DNA of 64,000 nt, from the NCBI RefSeq assembly GCF_048264025.1, contig NZ_JBLXDN010000014.1, positions 44,125 through 108,124 on the forward strand. Direction: 5' to 3'. The stretch is from Nitrincola sp048264025. GTDB taxonomy: Bacteria; Pseudomonadota; Gammaproteobacteria; Pseudomonadales; Balneatricaceae. Made by a program: the position numbers and the translations under genes. Positions 16,263 through 24,718 of the stretch are shown piece by piece; position 1 is the stretch's first letter; the number at the start of each line of letters is the position of its first letter. A model generated the notes under the pieces. The model was not told the DNA's origin, ran no database searches, and was given only the letters and a program-made list of their open reading frames with translations.

Positions 16263-17609
16263 TCAGGACGCCGCCGCTATACGCTCTTCCAGGCGGCTGC
16301 GAATATAGGCGACATGCAAGCGCAGGTTGTAGAACTCTTCCATGTAGGATAGTGGCACTACGGTATCGGCGACGTCATTTTCAAAGTTTCGCACCAGTTC
16401 CAGATCACTTTGCAATAGCGTCAGGGGGACGTCCGGCTTGGCCAGATCGTCATCAATAATGCGCAGTTTCTTATACCAGCGGTAGATGCGGCGGCGAATA
16501 CGCCAGCGGAAAGCTGGGGGTGCCATACGCATCAGTGGAATCATGATCGCGAGTAGCGGAATGATCAGAATCGCCAGTCGGTCGACGAGTGACGCGAGCC
16601 AGAAGGGCAGATGACGTTGGAGTATATTGGGGCCGCGATCCAGGTAGTATTCGGCATCTGATGAGATGGTGAGATCAGTTTGCTCCAGTGATGGGAAACG
16701 ATTGTTATCAGCAATCAGATTGATACGACTCTGGTCCTGTTTGGCAGCTTCAATCAGCAGTTGCACCATCGAGCGATGCACATCATTGCGGATGGCGATA
16801 TAGGTGGCTGGCGCGATGAGTTGGATATCAGTTGCAGGTAGATTGGCGTTTAGATCGACAACACCCTGATACAGGGTGACGCCCGTCAGGTAGGGTAGGC
16901 GACGCGCCAGTGCCTGAGCGCGAGAAAAATTCATCACTTGCAGTGATGGATCAGAGAGTAACTCCATCATTAACGGCGCGTCGGGTGCCATAACAAAGGC
17001 AGCGGCATCAATTTCCCCTGCTTGTAATAGCGCCATCGCTTGTTGTCCGCCGTGCTCCAGTAACAAGTCATTATCGAGTGCTATATCCAGCAGTCCCGCT
17101 TCGTCTAGCAGGGCTGTAACCAGTTTGCGGGTGCCGCTACCTTCACCGCCTATGGCTACCTTCAGACCGCTGAGTTGGTCCAGGCGCGCGAGTTCTTGTG
17201 TATCTGACAGATTGACCGCATCCGGTCGGTAAAATACAAACAGCGGTTCCAGCGCCACGCTGACCACCGCTTGAAGTGGCAGGTCTTCGTCTTCAGGCAG
17301 CGTGCCACTCTGCACCAGCGCCGCATCCACTTCACCACTGAGCAGACGTTGCCAGTTATCTACCGAACCGGCGGTGTTGACCAGTTCCAGCTCAAAGCCA
17401 CTGTCAGCAAAGGATTCGGCGTAGCGCTGCCCGGTTTGTTCGTAAGCACCGCCACTGCCACCAGTGGCTAGACTGAAACGGCTCGGCGGAGCAGGTTCAA
17501 CGAATTGCCAGGCGATATAGAAAAACACCGCACCCAGCAGAATGAAGGGAATCAGTACGCGGATCGAGTCACTGATCAGGGCAAAGAACAGACGCAGGTT
17601 TCTGGGCAT
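16263..17609 (-). CDS. TAXI-family TRAP solute-binding protein, membrane anchored
   Basis: A 448-residue protein with an N-terminal membrane helix (about 17-38), a TAXI-type periplasmic binding domain (FSLATGGSGGAYEQTGQRYA near 45, VDAALVQSG, GEGSGTRKLVTALL) and, unusually, a second membrane helix around residues 345-375 followed by a basic cytoplasmic tail of about 75 residues. TAXI proteins normally deliver substrates to a DctQM or fused TRAP permease, but no permease gene lies nearby. It may be a sensor or a scavenging protein rather than a transporter subunit; the ligand is unknown. It is convergent to the methyltransferase gene. Confidence 0.8.
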   Translation of the reverse strand: MPRNLRLFFALISDSIRVLIPFILLGAVFFYIAWQFVEPAPPSRFSLATGGSGGAYEQTGQRYAESFADSGFELELVNTAGSVDNWQRLLSGEVDAALVQSGTLPEDEDLPLQAVVSVALEPLFVFYRPDAVNLSDTQELARLDQLSGLKVAIGGEGSGTRKLVTALLDEAGLLDIALDNDLLLEHGGQQAMALLQAGEIDAAAFVMAPDAPLMMELLSDPSLQVMNFSRAQALARRLPYLTGVTLYQGVVDLNANLPATDIQLIAPATYIAIRNDVHRSMVQLLIEAAKQDQSRINLIADNNRFPSLEQTDLTISSDAEYYLDRGPNILQRHLPFWLASLVDRLAILIIPLLAIMIPLMRMAPPAFRWRIRRRIYRWYKKLRIIDDDLAKPDVPLTLLQSDLELVRNFENDVADTVVPLSYMEEFYNLRLHVAYIRSRLEERIAAAS

Positions 17610-17711
17610 TGGTTCGCTTTCCTTGTGGCTAACCCTTGAACTTTACCATGCTCAGTGATCAGCGCAATCGCTAGCGTACTTCAGCCCAGTATCAATAACC
17701 TGTGGTCAGTC

Positions 17712-18563
17712 TCAGCGCAACAAGAGTACAGGGATCTGGCTGTTCTGCAGCAGCTTGGTGGTGGTACTGCCAACCAGAAACTGACGTATGCGGGAGTGGC
17801 CGTAAGCACCCATCACCAGCAGGTCAATATTCAGTTCTTTCACGGTAGCATTGATCACCTTGTCGACATCACCGGCACGAATTTCCTGAGTCACGTCAAA
17901 TCCGGCTTTTTCCAGTTTGCTGGCGGCGGCTTTGAGTTCTTCGCGCAGGGTGTTGGTGTCCGCGCCTATGGTCAGCAGCGTACAGGGAATGCCTTTGAAT
18001 AAGGGGCTGCTGGCGACCATGTCGACAACTTTTTTGGTGGTGGCGCTGCCGTCATAGGCGATCAGGAAGCGTTCCGGTACCCTGAAGTCACCCATGGTGA
18101 TCAGCATCGGACGGTGCATTGTCCGGATAACGCTTTCCAGGTGGGTGCCAATATGTGATGCACTGTTTTCGTGGCTACCTTCACGGCCCATGACCAGCAG
18201 GCGAATATCACCTTCTTGATCAGACAAACTCTCAATCAGGTCGCCATGCAGTTGCAGGGTTTCGGCTGTGTTTATGCCAGCGTCAGTGACGCGTTGCTTG
18301 GCGTCCTGCAGCATCAGGCGACCTTGCTCCTTGATGATTTTTGAACGCTGTTCATCCAGTTGCGAAAGTTCATCCAGCAGGTGTTCCCGCGTTCCCAGGC
18401 CGATATTGCCGCTCAGGTTAGCCTTGGCTGGTTTATCTGCTTTTTCAAGGATATGCAGGATCACCAGAGGCGCCTGCATTTGCTGGCTGGACCAGGCGGC
18501 ATAATCGCAAACGGTTTCAGCCGTATGGTTAAAAGTGTCGATACACGCGATTACTTTGCTCAT
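17712..18563 (-). CDS. universal stress protein, tandem UspA domains
   Basis: The 283-residue cytoplasmic protein is a duplicated UspA fold. The first half has VIACIDTFNHTAE and LLVMGREGSH; the second has FLIAYDGSATTKKVVDM and the ATP-binding LLVMGAYGHSRIRQFLVGSTT (G-2x-G-9x-G-S/T pattern). It starts 13 bases after the SulP transporter gene on the same strand, so both form an operon. In SulP operons such proteins are thought to modulate the transporter or respond to anion or carbon stress; here that link rests only on position. Confidence 0.88.
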   Translation of the reverse strand: MSKVIACIDTFNHTAETVCDYAAWSSQQMQAPLVILHILEKADKPAKANLSGNIGLGTREHLLDELSQLDEQRSKIIKEQGRLMLQDAKQRVTDAGINTAETLQLHGDLIESLSDQEGDIRLLVMGREGSHENSASHIGTHLESVIRTMHRPMLITMGDFRVPERFLIAYDGSATTKKVVDMVASSPLFKGIPCTLLTIGADTNTLREELKAAASKLEKAGFDVTQEIRAGDVDKVINATVKELNIDLLVMGAYGHSRIRQFLVGSTTTKLLQNSQIPVLLLR

Positions 18564-18576
18564 TATGTCTTCCTTA

Positions 18577-20055
18577 TTAGTGGCTCATCAGCTTATCGAC
18601 AGCATCGGGCTTATCATGCACACCAAAGCGGTCAACGATGGTGGCGCTGGCTTCATTCATACCGATGATTTCCACTTCTATGCCTTCGCGACGAAACTTA
18701 ATCACGACCTTATCCAGTGCGGCAACGCCGGTAATGTCCCAAAAATGTGCGCGGCTGAGATCAATCACCACCTTATCAAGATCCTCTTTGAAGTTAAAGG
18801 ATTCGGTGAACTGGTCAGATGAGCTGAAGAATACCTGTCCCACCACGGTGTAAACGCGAGTGGTTTGTTCTTTAAGTTCTGATCCAACATACATAAACTT
18901 GCCCACTTTGTTGGCAAAGTTGATCGCGGCAATCAGTACCCCGACGAACACCCCATAGGCCAGGTTATGTGTGGCAACGACGACAACGACTGTGGCAACC
19001 ATAACAACATTGGTCGACATAGGGTGTTTTTTCAGATCTTTGATCGACGTCCAGCTAAAAGTACCTATAGATACCATGATCATTACCGCCACCAGTGCGG
19101 CCATGGGGATCTGGCCGATCCAGTCACTCAGGAATACCACCATAAACAGCAGGAAAACACCGGCGGTCATTGTTGATAGCCGTCCGCGACCGCCTGATTT
19201 AATGTTGATAATAGATTGGCCAATCATCGCACAGCCGGCCATACCACCCATCAGACCCGCACCAATGTTGGCAATCCCTTGGCCTTTGCATTCACGGTTC
19301 TTGTCACTTTTAGTATCGGTCAGATCATCGACAATGGTTGCGGTCATCAGTGATTCGAGCAGACCCACTACAGCAAGCGCTGCGGAGTAGGGGAGGATGA
19401 TCCACAGGGTTTCCAGATTCAGGGGCACATCGGGCCAGAGGAAGATCGGCAGGGTATCAGGTAGCTCGCCCATGTCGCTGACAGTACGGATATCCAGATC
19501 GAGTAGTAAATAAAGGCCTGTCAGCACCAGAATGCAGACCAGCGGCGAAGGGATGGTTTTATTGATGTAAGGGAAGAGATAAATAATGGCCAGGCCGCCC
19601 GCTGTCATGGCATAGACATGCCAGCTGACATTGGTCAGTTCGGGTAACTGCGCCATAAAGATCAGAATTGCCAGCGCGTTTACAAAGCCGGTAACTACTG
19701 AACGGGAAACAAAGCGCATCAGACTGCCGAGTTTTATGTAACCGGCAATAATTTGTAATACACCGGTCAGCAGGGTGGCGGCCAACAGGTACTCCAGACC
19801 ATGATCACGTACCAGTGTGACCATCAGCAACGCCATGGCGCCGGTCGCGGCAGAGATCATACCGGGACGGCCGCCTACAATAGCGATAATCACGGCAATG
19901 CAGAAGGAAGCATACAGGCCCACACGCGGGTCAACGCCAGCGATAATGGAGAAAGCGATAGCTTCGGGGATCAGGGCCAGGGCAACCACTATGCCTGCCA
20001 GCAGGTCACCACGAATATTACCAAGCCAGTCTTGGCGCGTCGAAGAAAAAAGCAT
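18577..20055 (-). CDS. SulP-family inorganic anion transporter with STAS domain
   Basis: The 492-residue membrane protein has a SulP transport core of ten or more helices beginning GDLLAGIVVALALIPEAIAFSIIAGVDPRVGLYASF, with GGRPGMISAATGAMALL, and a C-terminal cytoplasmic STAS domain from about residue 385 (FNFKEDLDKVVIDLSRAHFWDITGVAALDKVVIKF). Family members carry sulfate, bicarbonate or dicarboxylates; the sequence does not decide which. It is the first gene of a two-gene operon with the tandem UspA protein. A possible promoter with TATAAT lies about 60 bases upstream. Confidence 0.9.
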   Translation of the reverse strand: MLFSSTRQDWLGNIRGDLLAGIVVALALIPEAIAFSIIAGVDPRVGLYASFCIAVIIAIVGGRPGMISAATGAMALLMVTLVRDHGLEYLLAATLLTGVLQIIAGYIKLGSLMRFVSRSVVTGFVNALAILIFMAQLPELTNVSWHVYAMTAGGLAIIYLFPYINKTIPSPLVCILVLTGLYLLLDLDIRTVSDMGELPDTLPIFLWPDVPLNLETLWIILPYSAALAVVGLLESLMTATIVDDLTDTKSDKNRECKGQGIANIGAGLMGGMAGCAMIGQSIINIKSGGRGRLSTMTAGVFLLFMVVFLSDWIGQIPMAALVAVMIMVSIGTFSWTSIKDLKKHPMSTNVVMVATVVVVVATHNLAYGVFVGVLIAAINFANKVGKFMYVGSELKEQTTRVYTVVGQVFFSSSDQFTESFNFKEDLDKVVIDLSRAHFWDITGVAALDKVVIKFRREGIEVEIIGMNEASATIVDRFGVHDKPDAVDKLMSH

Positions 20056-20449
20056 AGAACATTCCGTTTAGTCAGTTAACGTAGTGGCTGAAATCCTGGC
20101 GGAGTCAGCGTCATTATAAGAATAGGTTGATCAGATCAATGCAAAGGCCATGCCCGGCTGTGCTGCTGCAGGATGGCTAAATGGGGGGGCAGACTAACAT
20201 GGCATTGTTACAGCACTGGGTAGTGCAGGTGTTAGTCGCGCGGTGAGCGCTAGGGCGGACTCATGATCAGAAACAAAATGGTATCCCGATAGGTGTGGGT
20301 TACTTGAAGGGCGAAAATTGTACAGAAATCTTCCCGCTAAGTAAATTTAGCCTGGAGAAAGGTGGTGCAAATCATTGCAGTATCACTGTAATTTGTAGGT
20401 AAACAGGCTAAAATGCGCGCTTTCCACAGTAAGGTTGTTGGTATTATCC
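20056..20449. other. divergent intergenic region between sulP and the acyltransferase gene
   Basis: These 394 bases hold no convincing gene. On the minus strand TATAAT (20113-20118) with TTGATC (20134-20139, 15-base spacer) may serve sulP. A perfect 13-base inverted repeat, TTGATC-A-GATCAA, lies at 20127-20139 and overlaps that -35. On the plus strand TAAAAT at 20409-20414 lies 35 bases before the acyltransferase start without a good -35. The rest shows no feature I can name. Confidence 0.4.
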
Positions 20450-21589
20450 ATGAGCGAACAGAATCAGAACGCTGATCCGTTTCAGTCGATTCGCCCCTAT
20501 CGAGACACTGAAGTTGCAGAAGTCCTGAGCCGCATGATCCGGGATAATGAGTTGGTCGATGTGATTACTCACTACCAATTTCCCCGCGTGCCCCGTTTTG
20601 TTCGGCGTTTGCTAAGACCCGCGGTCCGCATTGGCCTGGCGGCCAAGGTGGGTGATATAGAGAATATCACCAGCTTTCAGAAGTTGATCGCTAATTATAT
20701 GACCAAGATGATTCATCGCTCGACCAGTAAGCTGAGTTGCAGTGGTATTGAACGACTGGACCCGCAAGAATCCTATCTGTTTGTGTCCAATCATCGTGAT
20801 ATTGCTATGGACCCGGCTTTCGTGAACTGGGCGTTGTATCAGTACGGCTTGAACACGGTGCGTATTGCTATCGGTGATAACCTGCTGCGCAAACCCTATA
20901 TTGCGGATTTGATGCGGCTGAACAAGAGTTTTATCGTCAAGCGCTCGATCAAGGCTCCGCGCGAAATGATGGCGGCGATGACCTTGCTGTCAGGCTATAT
21001 CGATCACAGCATCGTTACCGGTCATTCTGTCTGGATTGCGCAACGTGAAGGGCGCTCCAAAGATGGCAATGATCGCACTGACCCGACGCTGCTGAAAATG
21101 TTCTATATGTCACACCGAAAGCAGCGTAGTTTTGCTGAAATGGTTGAGCGTCTTAATATCGTGCCTGTATCTATCTCTTATGAATTTGATCCTTGTGATG
21201 CCTTAAAAGCCAAAGAGCTAGCGGCGAAAGCTACCGAGGGCTCGTATCAGAAATCCGAGTTTGAAGATATCGACAGTATTGTGAAAGGCATTACTGGCGC
21301 AAAAGGGCACGTGCACGTTGATTTTGGTGAGCCAATCAAGGGCAATTTCGAAACCCCAGAGTCGCTTGCAGCTGAAATCGATCGGCAGATACTCAGTGGT
21401 TACTATCTGCACCCAACTCACCTGGCCGCTGCCGAGCGCACCGAATCGGCTGCGGCCAAGCAGTCACTGCAAGAGCGCCTGGTGCAGGTGGACGAGCTGG
21501 CACAACCCTATTTGAAAAATATGTATGCTAATCCGGTATTCAATCGTGAACGGATTGAGCAAGCCGTCAAGGGAGAAGAGCGTGCTTAA
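20450..21589 (+). CDS. glycerolipid acyltransferase-like protein (PlsC superfamily)
   Basis: The 379-residue protein carries a PlsC-type acyltransferase domain: SYLFVSNHRDIAMDP near residue 105 in place of the usual NHX4D block, then VWIAQREGRSKDGNDRT as the glycine/arginine block and VPVSISYEFDPCDA as the later motif. Such proteins move fatty acyl groups to glycerol-phosphate or related lipids at the inner membrane. No membrane helix is obvious. ATG is used rather than a TTG five codons earlier. Its end overlaps a second, canonical PlsC by eight bases, implying one lipid-synthesis operon. Confidence 0.82.
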   Translation: MSEQNQNADPFQSIRPYRDTEVAEVLSRMIRDNELVDVITHYQFPRVPRFVRRLLRPAVRIGLAAKVGDIENITSFQKLIANYMTKMIHRSTSKLSCSGIERLDPQESYLFVSNHRDIAMDPAFVNWALYQYGLNTVRIAIGDNLLRKPYIADLMRLNKSFIVKRSIKAPREMMAAMTLLSGYIDHSIVTGHSVWIAQREGRSKDGNDRTDPTLLKMFYMSHRKQRSFAEMVERLNIVPVSISYEFDPCDALKAKELAAKATEGSYQKSEFEDIDSIVKGITGAKGHVHVDFGEPIKGNFETPESLAAEIDRQILSGYYLHPTHLAAAERTESAAAKQSLQERLVQVDELAQPYLKNMYANPVFNRERIEQAVKGEERA

Positions 21590-22298
21590 ACTTCGTGCCT
21601 TATTGTTTGCTGCGGGTTTTTATCCCTTAACCATGATTTACGCCATACCCTGTTTGCTGATCGGTCCATTGCTACCGTTTCGGGCAAGGTTTATCTTCCT
21701 GACAGGGATCAACTACTTTTACATCTGGTGGCTGAGGGTGACCTGTGGTGTTAAAACCCAGGTGACAGGTCTGGAAAATCTACCTAAAGACCGACCCTAT
21801 GTGGCCTTGTCAAACCACCAAAGCGAGTGGGAAACCCTGTATTTCCAGTTGGTTTTTCGGCCTCAGTCGGTCGTGCTTAAGCGCGAGCTGTTGAAAATCC
21901 CTTTGTTTGGCTGGGCGCTGGCGCTACTGAAGCCGATTGCACTGGATCGCTCACAGCGCCGTGAAGCACTCAAACAACTGCTTCGACAGGGTAAAGAGCG
22001 GCTGAGTGATGGTATTCCGGTGGTTATTTTTCCGCAAGGCACGCGTGTGCCAGTTGGAAAAGAGGGGCGTTTTAACAAGGGTGGCACTATGTTAGCGGTG
22101 AGCCAGGGTGTACCTGTTGTTCCCGTGGTGCATAATGCCGGCATCTGCTGGCCGGGCAAGTCCTTCGTAAAATACCCAGGTACAGTACAACTGGTCATCG
22201 GTGAGCCGATTGAAACTCAGGGACGCAGTGTTGATGAGGTGCAGCAGGAAGTGATGGCCTGGATGATGGCGCAGATGAAAGCGATCGGGGCCGCCTGA
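21582..22298 (+). CDS. plsC: 1-acyl-sn-glycerol-3-phosphate acyltransferase
   Basis: The 238-residue enzyme makes phosphatidic acid from lysophosphatidic acid. It begins with a hydrophobic N-terminal segment and shows the block-I motif VALSNHQSEWETLYFQ, LLKIPLFGWALALLKPIALDRS, block III FPQGTRVPVGKEGRFNKGG and the late VVPVVHNAG. GTG start is inside the upstream acyltransferase gene and has GGGAGAAG just before it; an upstream in-frame reading lies wholly inside that gene. It is convergent with pxpC, five bases apart. Confidence 0.9.
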   Translation: MLKLRALLFAAGFYPLTMIYAIPCLLIGPLLPFRARFIFLTGINYFYIWWLRVTCGVKTQVTGLENLPKDRPYVALSNHQSEWETLYFQLVFRPQSVVLKRELLKIPLFGWALALLKPIALDRSQRREALKQLLRQGKERLSDGIPVVIFPQGTRVPVGKEGRFNKGGTMLAVSQGVPVVPVVHNAGICWPGKSFVKYPGTVQLVIGEPIETQGRSVDEVQQEVMAWMMAQMKAIGAA

Positions 22299-22303
22299 CA
22301 GGT

Positions 22304-23245
22304 CTAGCGGAAAAAACGCAGGAAGGCGGCTTCCTGCTGTTGTGCTTGCTCAAGACTGATAGCGCGTAACTGCACTGTCTGGCCAGGACGAACTTGTGCC
22401 AGCTGGTCCAGACTGCGCAAGGTGACAAAACCGGGTTTAGGATAGCCACCAATGCTTTGGCGCTCATTCAATAGAATAATGGGTTGGCCTGAGGGCGGTA
22501 GTTGTACTGTGCCTGCAGCGACACCTTCTGATATTAAGGCGCAGGCTGCTGTTTCCAGCTTTGGACCTTCCAGTAATGCCGCCATGCGGTTCGAATTGCT
22601 GGATAGGGCCCAGTTGCTGTTCAGTAGTGACTGAGTGATGTCAGCACTGACTTGGCTGTGTGGATTAGAGTAAAAATCCAATGGCACCGGCGGACTATAA
22701 TCCGGGATAAACTGGTTGGGAACGGCTGTCAGTGCACAGCGATGCTCTGCTTGGGTCGGCTGATAGGCGAGACGATCACCGATTTTCAGGGCTGAACCCT
22801 GTCCGTCCAGTCCGCCGAGTTGCTCACGTAATATACAGGAGCGGCTTTCTCCCAGCCCTTTGGGTGTTTTCCAGCCGCCACGAATGCATAAGTAAGCGCG
22901 CATACCGCTGACAGCATAACCGGTTTCCAGCAAGTCACCCGGCTTAACGGACTGGGTTTGCCAAGGAGCGATGGCTTGGCCATTCAGGCGGGCTTTCAGG
23001 TCCGATCCGGTCAGCGCAATCTGTGTGGCCTGAGTAAAACGGCCCTTCAGACCGCCGATGGTGATTTCCACCGCGGCCGCTCCCCAACGATTACCAACCA
23101 AACGGTTGCCCCAGGCCCAGGCATGGCGATCCATCACGCCGCCGGTGGTTAAGCCGATATGTGCACACTGCTGGCGACCGGCATCCTCAATCAGGCTAAG
23201 CACACCAGTGGCGGTAATTTCCAGATAGTGAGATTGATCAGTCAT
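22304..23245 (-). CDS. pxpC: 5-oxoprolinase subunit PxpC (biotin-dependent carboxylase-like, KipA family)
   Basis: PxpC is one of three subunits that cleave 5-oxoproline (pyroglutamate) to glutamate with ATP. The 313-residue protein starts MTDQSHYLEITATGVLSLIEDAGRQ and has the family stretch IGLTTGGVMDRHAWAWGNRLVGN and the late PIILLNERQSIGGYPKPGFV. I chose the ATG overlapping the pxpB stop by eight bases; an in-frame ATG nine codons earlier is possible. The three pxp genes are contiguous, in the order pxpA-pxpB-pxpC on the minus strand. Confidence 0.88.
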   Translation of the reverse strand: MTDQSHYLEITATGVLSLIEDAGRQQCAHIGLTTGGVMDRHAWAWGNRLVGNRWGAAAVEITIGGLKGRFTQATQIALTGSDLKARLNGQAIAPWQTQSVKPGDLLETGYAVSGMRAYLCIRGGWKTPKGLGESRSCILREQLGGLDGQGSALKIGDRLAYQPTQAEHRCALTAVPNQFIPDYSPPVPLDFYSNPHSQVSADITQSLLNSNWALSSNSNRMAALLEGPKLETAACALISEGVAAGTVQLPPSGQPIILLNERQSIGGYPKPGFVTLRSLDQLAQVRPGQTVQLRAISLEQAQQQEAAFLRFFR

Positions 23246-23960
23246 GGGATGATTTTCCACTGAACTGATCATCCAGTTCGCCGCCTAGTTGAATAAAGGT
23301 TTCTCTATCCACTGGATGAAAGCGCACCCGTTGACCGGGTTGCAGCAAGGCGGGTGGGTCAGCTTGCACATTGAAGAGTTTCATCGGCGTGCGACCCAAA
23401 AGCCGCCAGCCGCCTGGTGAGTCGATCGGATAGATGGCGGTCTGGTTGTCGGCAATGGCTACGCTACCAGCCGGTACCCGTACTCTGGGTGTTTCCAGGC
23501 GCGTGATTCGGAGGTCAGGGTGGGTTTCTCCCATATAGGCAAATCCGGGAGCGAACCCTAGTGCATAGACTCGGTATTCCTGATCACAGTGACGCTGAAT
23601 AATGTCTTCGACAGTGCAGTTTTTCTGTTCGGCCAGTGCGGTCAGGTCAGGTCCTGTGGTGTGTGGATCGTAATAGACCGGTATGTTGATTGGATCAGTG
23701 TCTGCCAGCGGAGTGTCAGGGGACAGGTTATTCAGTAAAGGCGTAATGAGAGTCAGTAACGAGGTCTGGGTGTCCTGCAGCAGGTCGTATTCAATCAGTA
23801 GCGTGGTGTAGGCGGGTGTCAGATTCAATATCCGATCACCTAGCGAGTTTTGTAGTCGCAGGCTGACCTGGTGAATTCTGGCGCTGAGTTCAGGACTCAT
23901 CGCATCGCCGAAACGCAGCAATAGCGCATTAACGCCTGCGGTTTCAGCCGACCAGTGCAT
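23238..23960 (-). CDS. pxpB: 5-oxoprolinase subunit PxpB (KipI family)
   Basis: A 240-residue allophanate hydrolase subunit 1-like protein and partner of PxpC. The C-terminal half has RVYALGFAPGFAYMGE, the proline/arginine loop LETPRVRVPAGSVAIADNQT and YPIDSPGGWRLLGRTP, which define the cyclophilin-like KipI fold; the N-terminal half begins with the usual LLLRFGDAMSPELSARIH. It starts one base downstream of the pxpA stop region and overlaps pxpC, so the subunits are probably made in equal amounts. In Bacillus the homologue KipI inhibits a sporulation kinase; that role does not apply here. Confidence 0.9.
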   Translation of the reverse strand: MHWSAETAGVNALLLRFGDAMSPELSARIHQVSLRLQNSLGDRILNLTPAYTTLLIEYDLLQDTQTSLLTLITPLLNNLSPDTPLADTDPINIPVYYDPHTTGPDLTALAEQKNCTVEDIIQRHCDQEYRVYALGFAPGFAYMGETHPDLRITRLETPRVRVPAGSVAIADNQTAIYPIDSPGGWRLLGRTPMKLFNVQADPPALLQPGQRVRFHPVDRETFIQLGGELDDQFSGKSSHD

Positions 23961-23961
23961 C

Positions 23962-24705
23962 TTAGTTCTGCCTCAGTGCCTGGTGGATGGCTCTCACAGT
24001 AGCGATAGATTCTTCATTGTCACCATGTACGCAGAGGCTGTCAGCTTTGAGCGTTAAGGGGCCAGATGGGGTTGTGACGCAATGTTGTCTTGCCAGGCTA
24101 ATCGCCTGCGTCAATATCAGCTCGCGGTCCTGGTGTACGGCGCCAGCTTTGCTGCGCGGCATTAGCGAGCCGTCAGGGGTATAAGCGCGGTCTGCAAAGG
24201 CTTCAAAAATCAGTGGCAGTTGATACTGCTTGGCGAGGGCTTGCACCGCGGTATTATCTGCTCGACCTAGCAGCATCAAACTCAAAGGTGTCTGGCCGGA
24301 TTGATTGAGCGCGGCAATCGCTTCCATCACGTTCTGCAGTAGGGTGGGGTCCGACATCATGTCGTTATAGAGCGCACCATGGGGTTTGACATAATCCACC
24401 TGGCCACCTTCGGCCCGAGTGATGGCCTGCAAGGCACCGACCTGGTAGCGAATTAACGCACGTAACTCATCACCACTAACCTTAAGGCTACGTCGACCAA
24501 AGCCGATAAGATCTGGATAGGCTGGATGAGCACCGATACTGACCTGATGCGTTAGCGCCAGGGCAACAGTTTTTTGCATGGTAAGCGGATCTGAGGCGTG
24601 AAAGCCACAGGCGATGTTGGCTTGATCCAGCCAGGGAATGACTTCGGCATCTCGACCCAGGGTCCAGATGCCGAAGCTTTCACCTACGTCCGCATTAAGC
24701 AGCAT
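23962..24705 (-). CDS. pxpA: 5-oxoprolinase subunit PxpA (LamB/YcsF family)
   Basis: The 247-residue subunit begins LLNADVGESFG and continues with IPWLDQANIACGFHASDP, VSIGAHPAYPDLIGFGRR and the metal-site YVKPHGALYNDM, all hallmarks of the YcsF family. A longer reading adds 34 residues upstream that run inside the end of fabB and have no family similarity, so I use the internal ATG 13 bases after the fabB stop. There is no strong ribosome site. The genes could be read through from fabA-fabB or have their own promoter within fabB. Confidence 0.9.
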   Translation of the reverse strand: MLLNADVGESFGIWTLGRDAEVIPWLDQANIACGFHASDPLTMQKTVALALTHQVSIGAHPAYPDLIGFGRRSLKVSGDELRALIRYQVGALQAITRAEGGQVDYVKPHGALYNDMMSDPTLLQNVMEAIAALNQSGQTPLSLMLLGRADNTAVQALAKQYQLPLIFEAFADRAYTPDGSLMPRSKAGAVHQDRELILTQAISLARQHCVTTPSGPLTLKADSLCVHGDNEESIATVRAIHQALRQN

Positions 24706-24718
24706 AGGTTGGTGTGCT

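Noticed and set aside
20127..20139. FNR/ANR box before sulP
   Set aside because: The arms TTGAT and ATCAA are three bases apart instead of the required four; kept only as an unnamed inverted repeat.
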